Part shown: in pieces, positions 46,301 through 56,000 of the stretch | Layout: each line of letters begins with the position of its first letter | Numbering within the stretch: the first letter of the stretch is position 1 | Made by a program: the position numbers and the translations under genes | Assembly (NCBI RefSeq): GCF_901000735.1 | Contig: NC_081546.1 | Location: 4,655,001 to 4,719,000, forward strand | Length of the DNA stretch: 64,000 bases | Reading direction: 5' to 3' | Origin: Corylus avellana | Lineage: Eukaryota; Streptophyta; Magnoliopsida; Fagales; Betulaceae | The notes under the pieces: generated by a model | What the model was told of the DNA's origin: nothing | What the model saw: the letters and a program-made list of their open reading frames with translations, nothing else | Databases searched by the model: none

Positions 46301-47991
46301 GACTTTTTTAGGGAATATATAAGTGTTTCTGTAAGTGCTGTTTATGTTTTGGACAATTCCATCCCCACCCCAAAAAAAAAAAAAAAAAAATCCCAAAAGA
46401 TATGTGCTCTTATGTTGAAGTAAATTTGTTTCATGAAGATAATAACTGTTTTATTCTTGGTTAGATATATCTCTCAGTTTCTTGTAATGCTTCTTTGTGC
46501 TAATTTTCCTGACTCGGATTGCAGAAAGTTGAAAACAGAGTTAGGATACTGAGTGATTTAAGAGAACTTGCTTCAGCAGAGAGCCTGGATACCTTCACAC
46601 TCATTTACACAAATATTCTTGAACATCAACCCGACTGCCCGGTAATCTCCTCTATTAATAAAGACTTATTTTTCCATGACAACTTTGCTACTGAAAATCT
46701 GGAAACACTATTTTCTTTCAAGACTGACATCTTAAATAAATGGGAAACTGCACCTTAATACGCCCTCAATCTACCATACAATTTGCAATGTCCCCCTATC
46801 TTTTAATTTGGTTAATGTACCATTGGGGTTGTAATGTCAAAAATGGCAAAAATACCCTTAAAAACAATTCAGAAAACAAAACAAAAAAGTAGGAAAACAA
46901 TTACTTGAGTGACCCACGGCCACTTTTCTAAATTTTTTTCCATAACTTTTTATATCATGGAGGGTATTGTTGTCATTTTTACTCGCAGAAAGGGGACATT
47001 GTAACCCCCAAATGGTAATATTGGGGGGACATTGCAAATTTAGTGGTAGATTGATGGGGTAAGGTTAGTTTTCCCTAAATAAATCAAATGTCTTTGAAGT
47101 TTATTTTGTATCTTGAAAAATTAAATTTTTGGTTACCATCTCATCCATGCTCTTCCCTGTCATGTTATTAAGAAACTTCTGGTTCACTGTTTTTATTTTA
47201 ATGTATCTGTCAACTGCAAATAAGAGCACTAGCCCAAGGTAATTGAAAGTAAGACATAATATTAAGTTTGGAATTTCAGTACTCTCTTTAGTTTATGCTA
47301 ATTTTCTGCCACAAAAAGTAAGGTATTAGAAATCTGGCCCTAAAGGTAATTTTCTGGTATAAAAATCTCGATGTTTTCCTATTACAGCCTGAGGTTGTTG
47401 AGAAGCTTGTTGGACTACGGGAAGGCATACCAAGGAAGGATGCTAAGGAGGTATGTGCAACCTTATCATTCTTTCCTCAATATCAATCAAAACTATACTG
47501 TTGGATGCTAAAATACGAGAAGGTCTCAGATTTTCTTGGGGTGTATTATGATGCCCCATGGGAACCCAATTACTGGACAGTGATTTAGCAGAATGGGTTC
47601 TATGTAATCATGCAACTAACTCACTTATGAAATATGGCGCTGCTTTATATATGTTACATGTATAAACTTCGGTGGTAGATTAGTTCCTGCATTAGTTTTG
47701 GGTGTAAAGTGACCCCAAAGTTCAAAAACAAGAAACAAATCTTGATGTCATTTGCTTTTGTTTTATTTCCCTGTGTGAGACAATATTGCTTGGGTGAAAG
47801 AGGCTTTTGAGTTCTGTCTTCTGCGGGTTTGAATATTGTCCGTTATCTTTGCCAAACAGGTAGTACAAGAGTGCAAAGAGATTTACGAGAATTCTCTAGT
47901 CGATGGGAACCCTCCAAAGGCAAGTTTTGTTTTTACAAAAGTGAAGTGCTTATCAGTCTCAAAGGGATCTCTGTGGCGAAAGCTGACTTAG
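37373..47991 (+). CDS. SEC6: Exocyst complex component SEC6, C-terminal six exons
   Basis: Subunit of the octameric exocyst, which tethers secretory vesicles to the plasma membrane. Exons: 37373-37442 ([20 protein letters not shown]), 46052-46139 ([17 protein letters not shown]), 46241-46330 ([20 protein letters not shown]), 46525-46641 ([20 protein letters not shown]), 47388-47450 ([12 protein letters not shown]) and 47860-47991 ([11 protein letters not shown] ... GSLWRKLT, stop). All borders are GT-AG and phases match, giving 185 uninterrupted residues, the Sec6 C-terminal region of a ~750-residue protein. The 8.6-kb intron after 37442 is inflated by transposons. The upstream ~570 codons are not in the window; the transposon nest begins ~1 kb upstream, so the copy is either 5'-truncated or mis-scaffolded. 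Strong conservation argues for recent activity. Confidence 0.9.
38033..38375. mobile_element. Mutator-like MITE in the SEC6 intron
   Basis: The ends GGAGAAAATGCAGTTTAC and its complement are flanked by a perfect 9-bp duplication, aaacaataa (38024-38032, 38376-38384). Long imperfect inverted repeats fill most of the 343 bp, with words ccttccgtttaatttttccg and its complement. No ORF. Confidence 0.88.
40055..40740. repeat. Four ~190-bp tandem repeats
   Basis: Units start near 40070, 40265, 40455 and 40640 with the shared words actgacgaatttgaaaagag, taattttcttaatcaaattg and accgaaatatacatcacaaa, separated by variable poly-A/AT tracts. The hydrophobic minus-strand frames over it are repeat artefacts. 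Confidence 0.85.
41104..41410. repeat. Three 107-bp tandem repeats
   Basis: Copies begin acaggggacaattaaacgcc at 41104, 41211 and 41318, an exact 107-bp period with a few substitutions; the last copy is slightly shortened. Confidence 0.9.
42144..43121. mobile_element. Pack-MULE 2: carries a PPR gene fragment
   Basis: 978 bp with ~100-bp nearly perfect inverted repeats starting GGACCAGGCTTCCATGCGGT. The 9-bp flanks aaatttgaa (42135-42143) and aaattggaa (43122-43130) differ at one base, a MULE target duplication. Each inverted repeat holds a small inner palindrome (GCGGTTCAAAAAAGAACCGC). The interior contains PPR-like coding pieces (42779-42962) and a short direct repeat (acctccccgtatcttc at 42344 and 42405). 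No transposase. The same TIR design is in Pack-MULE 3. Confidence 0.85.
42779..42962 (+). pseudogene. Captured PPR-protein gene fragment
   Basis: Frame 1 reads [16 protein letters not shown], the standard PLS-class pentatricopeptide signature. Further on, in another frame, [20 protein letters not shown] matches the next repeat (GCAxLxSLxxGRQLHxYAIKxG). PPR proteins bind organellar RNA. Only about two repeats survive, with a frameshift between them, inside Pack-MULE 2. No functional protein is expected. Confidence 0.7.
43122..44228. other. AT-rich intron DNA between two Pack-MULEs
   Basis: No gene. Includes the second copy of the Helitron-associated block (43870-44010) and a short (ttaga)n microsatellite at about 44008-44037. 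Confidence 0.5.
44229..45217. mobile_element. Pack-MULE 3: carries a cytochrome P450 fragment
   Basis: 989 bp. The left end GGGAGAGGCTTACATGCGGT and right end complement GGTTGGGAGAGGCTTACATG are flanked by a perfect 9-bp duplication, tatcaacgc (44220-44228, 45218-45226); the right end has four extra outer bases. The inverted repeats share AGGCTTnCATGCGGT and ACCGCATATCTGCGGTA with Pack-MULE 2, so they are the same family. The interior holds a CYP84A N-terminus on the minus strand. Confidence 0.85.
44810..45004 (-). pseudogene. Captured N-terminus of a ferulate 5-hydroxylase (CYP84A)
   Basis: The minus-strand frame starts [19 protein letters not shown], has a membrane anchor ([12 protein letters not shown]) and the proline hinge [12 protein letters not shown], the usual beginning of plant CYP84A ferulate 5-hydroxylases, which act on the ER in syringyl-lignin synthesis. 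After about residue 48 the match ends and [18 protein letters not shown] runs to a stop; the rest of the P450, including the haem-binding Cys region, is absent. It is an exon-1 piece caught in Pack-MULE 3. The family call is from memory of the N-terminus. Confidence 0.72.
46742..47075. mobile_element. Mutator-like MITE in a SEC6 intron
   Basis: The ends GGGAAACTGCACCTTAATAC and a right end complement GGGAAAACTAACCTTACCCC are flanked by a perfect 9-bp duplication, taaataaat (46733-46741, 47076-47084). 334 bp, no ORF, between the fourth and fifth visible SEC6 exons. Confidence 0.85.
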
Positions 47992-49290
47992 TAGTGCAAT
48001 TTCAATACATTTGTGTGGATCAGAGAAACGATGCTGTCATTTGTATAGACCTGTTAACCTTCTTTAATTGGAAAATTCCCATTTGTATTTATTCATTTTT
48101 ATTGATAGTGAATAGTCTCTTCGAGTTCTTGTGCATACCATTCCTCTCTCTCTCTGGAGCAAATAAATTAAAGTCGTTTAAACTTCGAAGTCACAGTATG
48201 ACATAAATCAGTTTGAAATTTTAGGGTTTTTTTCACCCAAGATTTCAACAATTTGTATAAATATATTGATTGAAAAACTTCAGAATCTCTGTGATGGCTT
48301 TCGATATTACTGGTGCAATTTCTTGATTCCCATAAAAGGCTATAACTCTATGATATAGGTCCGATAGAGGGAGATGAAACTAAACTGTTATAGTATTTAG
48401 AGAAATGTTTGGCTTCATTAAAAAGTCCATTTTTTGGGAGTGTCTGATTTCAAAGTTCCTTGCTGTTTGTCTCTTGGAAAATCCCTAATTTATGTTCGCT
48501 TAATTAATGGAAGCTCTTCCATATCTGAAAAATAGTCCTTCATGAAGAAAATTTCAGGATTTTTTTTTTTGTACTGTTGAACGTTTACATTTTATACATA
48601 CTGGAGAGTAATAATAATGACTTTATAATATTCTTATTCTTGAAAAATTATGTCAACCCCGTAGCATAACAAATTTGAAAAAGACAGCCCAAGTATTAGA
48701 CCTATCAAATTTCCTTGAAATTTTCATATATTGATGGCTGCTGCTTCCTTGTGGTTGGATCAGAAATAAGCTCCAGTGTTTTCCTTTTCTTCTTTCGTCA
48801 GCGAGAGTGGTAAATAATAATCAAGTAGGATGCCACGAGGGACCTAGTGGAGCACCAAGGTGATGGTATGATTGTAACGCTTTCTTATCAAGTGTTTGGA
48901 AGCACTTTTGCTCGTTTCCTTTCTTTTATAAGAATTAGGAGGGCAAAGACCGACCTTTGTCACTCTCCTTTTGCGGATAAACACAGAAGACATTCTTTAT
49001 TTCTTTTATTAGAATTAGGACGTATATCTTCACATATATGTTTAAGAAATCAATCATTAAATTTGGAAACGGCTCGAAAAAAACATATATGAAAAACAGG
49101 AAGATCATAAATTTAAGAATAGTTTTCGTTAGATGTAATGTGACGTAACAAAATATAGAGTCGTGCCCTTTTTTACCCAAGCGAAAAAAACTCCCTTGAT
49201 CTTGAGCGAAAAAAAAAAATGAAAAAACTTCCTTAGATCTGAGCACCTGTGCCTCGGACAGACAAGACAACCCATCGCACCCTTCCTTAA
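47992..49290. other. SEC6 3' UTR and intergenic DNA
   Basis: The 3' UTR follows the SEC6 stop. Beyond about 48.3 kb I see only AT-rich DNA. From about 49290 the sequence turns CT-rich (aaaccctagccgcttcaacc), typical of a plant 5' leader, so the promoter of the next transcript should lie between roughly 48.8 and 49.3 kb. Confidence 0.5.
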
Positions 49291-49658
49291 TTCACTTCTC
49301 CCAGATTCTCCAGAAACCCTAGCCGCTTCAACCTACCTTCTTTTCCCATCTCTTCTGCAATCAACGCTCCACTACACACTCAACTCCTTAAATCTATCTT
49401 CTTTACCGAAATTGCTCTTCAGCTCTTTACAAAAACTACTTCCGGCACAACAGTCCTCCTGAATCTTTGGTGTCCTGTTCGATGAGGGCCATTACTGGTA
49501 ATGGGTATTGAAGGTGCTCTCATTTCTTGTTAATGCACGGGCAAGTGCAGAGATGGGCCTGATTTCTGCGTTTTGAATTGTGCTAATTGATCAGGGTTTT
49601 CAAAGTTTTCTTATTTCCATGGTATATCCTGTCTCCAGAGGCATTCTGCTTTCATTTG

Positions 49659-49913
49659 ATGACGACCGCCAAGATACGCTTAGTGATTAAATCTTTTGAT
49701 CGCCCTTTATCTTTTGGAAAGCAGTTTTTGGGGCGGAAGATTGGATTGCCTGAAAAACGAGTCTTATATACTGTGTTGCGATCACCCCATATTGATAAGA
49801 AGTCCAGAGAACAATTTGAAATGAGAATCAAGAAACAAATTGTGGATATAGAAACTGACACGCAGGAATTGCGCAAGAAGTTCTTTTGGTTGAAACGTTT
49901 CCGAGCTCTTTAA
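49659..49913 (+). CDS. RPS10: Mitochondrial ribosomal protein S10, nuclear copy
   Basis: Small-subunit protein of the mitochondrial ribosome, a gene that moved from mitochondrion to nucleus in many plants. The 84 residues begin [16 protein letters not shown] and contain [20 protein letters not shown] and [15 protein letters not shown], the S10 core. It ends [12 protein letters not shown], so the usual ~25-residue C-terminal tail is missing. I chose the ATG at 49659 because family similarity starts there; the frame stays open 24 codons upstream, where an unusual leader or intron end (cag at 49590-49600) may add a targeting segment. Some nuclear S10 proteins need no added presequence. A possible polyadenylation word aataaa lies at 49965-49972. 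The stop is 93 nt before the VPS53 ATG, on the same strand. Confidence 0.82.
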   Translation: MTTAKIRLVIKSFDRPLSFGKQFLGRKIGLPEKRVLYTVLRSPHIDKKSREQFEMRIKKQIVDIETDTQELRKKFFWLKRFRAL

Positions 49914-50006
49914 GTAGGCCGTCGGCGGCTATCTTTTTTGTTTTCGTTTAAATCACCCTTTAGGAAATAAAAGAGTACTTATTTTCACTTCTTTTTACCA
50001 TTAAAG

Positions 50007-53000
50007 ATGGACAAGTCGAGCGCTTTGGAGTATATCAACCAGATGTTCCCTACAGGTTTGCTCTTTCATTCACTATCTTTCTGTTGATTTTGTTTGTTCC
50101 TCAAGCTAGGTAATACATATATACCAGTGTAGTGCGTATCAGAAAAGAGGATGTATTCAGATCGCTGAATGTAACATAGGCTAGTCCAAATGTGAGAGCT
50201 ACTTATACACGGATCAGTTGCACACTTATAATTAGGGTGCGTTTGGCCCCTGTTCGAAGCAGGTTAAAAGTTAGGTTTTTTAAACAAAATTCGCAAAATG
50301 TTTCTAGTTTGGAAATCCGTGTTCGGGAGAGCATTTAAAACAATGCAGTTTGGCAATGTTAAAAAATGCACAATTCTAAAGGCCGAACCGTGATTTTACC
50401 AAATGTTTAAGTTGGTTTTTAAAGTCGTGTTTTCATCATCTACATTTTGATTTTTCAAACCGCATGTTTGAAACCGCTAAACCTAACGGACATGAATCTA
50501 AGAAAGAAATCTCCAAAATTAGATAATTTACTGAATGTAAGTATGATCGTTAAAAACGATATAGGCCCAGGTATCATCCTGCAACAACCAACTCCGTAGG
50601 AGTTGATTATTTTTACTAATTAAGTTTGCCTATCTCAAGTATTCTTGGTTTTTTGGAATCATTGCATTCCTGAACTTCATTACATCCTTTCTACTTATTA
50701 TGTGTCTTATTTGATGCTTATTATCGCGTTGACATTATGATATGTGGTGAATATTCAGAGGCATCTTTATATGGTGTCGAGCCACTCATGCAAAAGATAC
50801 ACAGTGAGATTCGTCGTGTAGATGCTGGAATATTAGCAGCTGTTCGTCAACAGGTCATGATCTTTAGCTATTTTTTTGATGTCTTCATCTCAATTCTCAA
50901 TAGTATTTAGACTGGATTAGTCTTTGTCTGGGATTTTTCATTTGTAATATGGTGAGCTGAGGCTTTGGATGCCGCGCACTTTTCCATAAAATCCACCACT
51001 TCTGAACAAGTAAGATATATTGGGGGAATTTGCAAAATCATTCATGCATTGCTATAAGTAGGGCAATGAAATTCACTTAAAAAAAAAAAAGGACAATACA
51101 ATTGACTTGCAACCACTCTAATGTTATTATGTTCATGCATTTGGAAAGTATGATTTATATCATTATCTTTAGTTTTTTGATAGATCAGCTTCTGTGATTT
51201 CAGAGTAATTCAGGAACCAAAGCCAAGGAGGATCTTGCAGCTGCTACGTGTGCTGTGGAGGTCTGAAGTTTTAAACATCTATTCATATTATCATTGAAAT
51301 TAGTTACATGGGTTTAGTTTGTCCACCTTAAGAATTTTGCTTTACGTACACCATTAAGCATCTTAATGCTGTATTTGTCAGTTCTTGTCTTTGTTTGGGG
51401 TTGTCTATGTTTTCATTTTCTGGTTATATGTTTTATTTCCTGTCAAGCAGGAACTCATGTATAAGATCCGAGAAATAAAAGGCAAAGCTGAGCAAAGTGA
51501 GATGATGGTTCAGGAAATATGCCGCGACATTAAAAAGTTGGACTTTGCAAAAAAGCACATAACGACTACAATTACAGCTCTTCATCGTCTTACCATGGTA
51601 GGTTTGTCTTTGTTATCCTTCTATGTTTGTAGGAGTTTTCTTGAAGGCTTTTACAGTTTGTCCCCATTAAGGTTGTCAGATTGAAAGACTACGGATTGGA
51701 TTTTTTTTTGGACTTTTATGAGATGTATAAGATTCTTCAAAATGGAATAGATTAAAATCTTTATCAATCAAAAACTGACAGAAAAAATCATATGATGTTC
51801 TGTTGGTCCAAATGGTTTACTTTTTTGAGCTTTTAACCTCATGAACCTGTGGCATTTCCGCTTAGACCTCTAAATTGGTTTCAATTACTTTGCTTGAAAG
51901 GTTCCAGTTTGTTTAAATTATAGAACCTCATTCCGGACAATGTGTTTGAATTAAAAAGCGATAAAATCTATGATACAACTTGAAAAGCAGTGAAAGGATA
52001 GGCCAGGCATCAGTTTGGAAGCTATACATTATATAGTTTTATAGAGATCTGGCTGCTTGAATGCTATACAATTTAATAGAGTTTTGACTGCCTGATAATT
52101 GCCCTGCCACATTTATGATACCCGCTGCCAACCTTTCCCTTATTCCCACCTTGCATGATCTACAATTTTAGGTGTGTTCTCCACACACACACACACACAC
52201 ACGAGCATACACATATTTAGGTGTGTGTGAATATATATATGGGGGTGTTCAAAATACCCATTCACCTGACTGGACCGAAACTGACCAAATCCAGTCTGTT
52301 TTGGTGAGGGTCAGTTAAAAAATTTGAGTTCTGGTAAAGGGTCAGGTCGGCATTCGGTTTTAAAGGGCTGGCAAACCAACCGAACTTGACCCGACCCCTC
52401 TTGGCATGTATACATATTTCTAGTTTTCAATTCGTCTTCTAAACCTTGGGCCGTGGCCACTCCTCATCCCTCACCCTCATGCTGCACTTCCCATAGAAAA
52501 GCCCTCCTCCTCAACTTTGTGTCACCGTCACAGCCTCTGCCACCACACCACTCTCCACCTTTTCCATGGCCACTATCTGGATATTTTCTCACCGTTCCCA
52601 CTGTTCAAACCTGTACACAACAGTTTCTCTCATTTCTCACTTTCTCTCTTTGGAGTTTTGGTTAAAACTCATACAATTTTAGAGGTCAACACAGATATGT
52701 TGATCTGTGCTTGATTTAGAATGAGAAATCAAGACAGATCGACAAATCTATGCTTGTTTGCTCTCCTTTCCTTTTGTTGATTTTTTTTTTTTTTGTTCTA
52801 AAGCTTGCTGTGGTTGCTGAATTTTGTTGTTTCTCTCGCATATCTGTGCTTTCCATAGTCTGAAGTTCTAAATCTCCTTCATAGATCTGTGCAAGCTAAA
52901 TTCTTACTTTAACACCCTTTTTCATGTTATGACAGTCTCTGCTGTTGAGCAGCTTCAAATTATGGCTTCAAAACGACAATATAAGGAGGCAGCTGCACAG

Positions 53001-56000
53001 CTAGAGGTACCATATCTGTTAGTAGATCATATGTAGTCACTCCTGTAGCAAGTGTTCCCTTGCCTGTTATACTTCTCGTTGGTTCCCTTTTTTCTTTGTT
53101 TTATTATACCTTGATTTTTACTCTCTAAAAGCACTAGTCTTTTGCCGCTCTTGAATGCCAACACTTTTAGATTTCCTTTATACAATTGGAAATTGAATGA
53201 TGATTAGTGATCTTTTAATTTTGTCATCAATCTGTAACAGACTATATGATACAGGACAGATTTCTTTTCTCCTGATCTGTCTCAAGATATATGAATCCTA
53301 GCATCGTATCAGGAATAAGTGGTTTGTATTTAAGTGGTAAAGGATTAGGAATGAATCACGCTTGGTACAATAGGACTTCTATTCATGGAACTAGATGTTT
53401 GATGTGGTTTAATTTAATGGTGTCTGGCGTAGTTTGTGGCAGCCAAGAAAAGAGGTCTAGTTAAAAGGATTAAAGACTACATGATCTTTGTTTGTGATAA
53501 AAGCAATATCTTTTGCATTCTGAAATACATTAGTATTATTCATATGAAGTTGTGTTTGCTTATATTTCTTTTTTCGTGATGTATTTCAGGCTGTGAACCA
53601 ATTATGTAGTCACTTTGAAGCCTATAGGGATATTCCAAAGATCACAGAACTCAGGGAGAAGTTTAAGAATATCAAACAAATTCTCAAGTCGCATGTGTTT
53701 TCTGATTTCTCCAGGTAAGTTGTCACTAAGGTTCTTACCATATTTAAGAACCATTTATTTCTTTTCTCTCTTGATATTCTCAAATTAACTTCTTTGTTTT
53801 TCTGGTCGCCAATTTGCTGTCTTAATATGTTTCTAGCCAAGACTTGCGACGGTCAGACATCAATTTAATTTTGTTTTTTGGGTCTTCAGATTCCTCTTCA
53901 TTTTTTAATATTCTTCATCTACTTTTCAAAAGATGGGTGATGGACTTTGTGGATGACTAAACATGCATTTGAGAAACTGAGAGCTGCCTTTCTTTTACAG
54001 ATGACATTGAGATTAGCTAGCCAAAGCTTCTTCTTTCATGTGTTGATTAGGATTTTTCTAATGTTTTGTAAACCTCTGATTTTCCCTCTTAAAGTTTGTT
54101 TCGTTCTTTTAGACCTGTATTTAAAAAGGCTAAGACAATATTATCTATTGTTTGGCACTTCTGAAATTCATATTCCATATAAGTTGCTGATAAAGAAAGC
54201 ATTGCTAATGGATTATCAACTCCATGCACATCTGAAGTAGAATTTTGTGGAAGTTATGGAGGTTTAATGTTGATATCAACAACTAATTCTAGTTATACTA
54301 GTTTTTTCTCTGAAGTGGTTTCTTGAAATCAGCTTCTTCTTATACATCTAAACTAAACATCAGTAATATGCTCTGTACTTTTTAAGTTTTTCTTTCTTTT
54401 TTTCCCTATTCTAATTTCAGCTTAGGTACTGGAAAAGAGACAGAAGAAACTAATTTACTACAGCATTTATCTGATGCCTGCTTGGTTGTTGATGCTTTGG
54501 AGCCATCTGTGAGGGAAGAGTTGGTAAACAATTTTTGCAGCCGTGAGCTTACTTCGTATGAACAAATTTTTGAAGGAGCTGGTATGTCTAACTTCCTACT
54601 TTGTTATGATTATGCTTCTTTATAAAGAAGACCACTTCATATGTCCTTTACTTTGAACTTTATTTTTGCCATGTCATTAGAACTGGCTAAGTTGGATAAA
54701 ACTGAAAGGAGATATGCATGGATCAAGCGTCGAATAAGAACAAATGAAGAAATCTGGAAGATCTTTCCTCCTTCATGGCATGTTCCTTATCGCCTCTGCA
54801 TCCAGTTCTGTAAGAAAACGAGGTATGCTTTGATAAACGAATCTTTGAAAGCTTGTATTTGGAATCAAATCTTGATCTTTGTTAAACAAACATGAGTCGT
54901 GTGCTTCTTGGATGGCTATATGTCATTGATATTCTTCACTATTTTAGTATAGAATCCACAACCTTTTCAAATTTGTTAGCAATTTTTATTTAATATTTTG
55001 GAAGAGAACATTTGAAAATACCAGCCCAATGAAAATTGACGTTCAGACACCAACGTGGGTGTTGTCACCTCTTATTTATATGGAGTTTCCGAGCCTTTTG
55101 ACATATTGGTATGAAGAAAACTAAGGTTCCATTTGTTAAAATTTTTGTTTTCTATCTTTTGATTTCTCTTCTCAAAATAACACTCTAACGAACAACCCAT
55201 AAAGGCCTGTTTGCTAAGCTTCCACAAAGGCCTATTTGCTAAGCTTCTCTAGAACTCTTTTCACTTGTCAAACGCCGAAAACTTTTCTCAAAACTGGTTT
55301 ACCAAACAAATTATTAGATGTGGCCCCCACCACTAACACACTTTGGCATGTGGATTGTAGTGCCAAACGCACTCTAGAACACTTTTTTAAATGTTTTCTG
55401 TGCTATTTACAAGTCATCAGTTATATACAACATTACTTATAAAAAGTACAAAAAAAAGGTTTTCTTTTTCATTATAATGCAGTCAGCATCTTTCTGGATT
55501 TCATTATTGTCCCTCTTTAATTTTATTCTCCACATTTAGTTTCCTTAATATTCTGGGAAAAGTATAGAAAGAGTGGAGACAAGATTTAATCCCTCATTTT
55601 CATGCAACTAAGATATTAACTCCCTCTTAGTATTTGACTGTCAGATAAGAATTCTACTATTGGAGACTATTGTGTAGAATCTGAGATTGTGATATGTGGT
55701 CTTGTGTTTCCAGGAAACAGCTTGAGGAAATCCTGGATAATCTGAAAGAAAAACCAGATGTTGGGGCTTTATTGTTGGTGAGCTTGTCTTTATCTAAATT
55801 TTAATCATGGACCTAAATCATCCTATTATGACATCCTGTTTGGTTTGAATTTTTCAAGGTATTTTTGATTAATTGAATAAAATCCGTCTGAATGGGAGTT
55901 TATTGACTTTCCAATTTAAATGATTTTAATCTTATAACGTCCTTGGACTAACCAAAGACATCTTGTGCTAAAAGGGAAAAAAAAAAGTACTTAATCGATC

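Noticed and set aside
47829..48206. Alternative 125-codon frame over the last SEC6 exon
   Set aside because: The SEC6 frame in the same exon matches the family to its stop at 47991; the other frame is a shadow.
51451..51597. VPS53 exon 4 ending at the first GT (51598)
   Set aside because: It would put exon 5 out of frame; the GT at 51602 restores the conserved VSAVEQLQIMAS frame, so no lesion is called.
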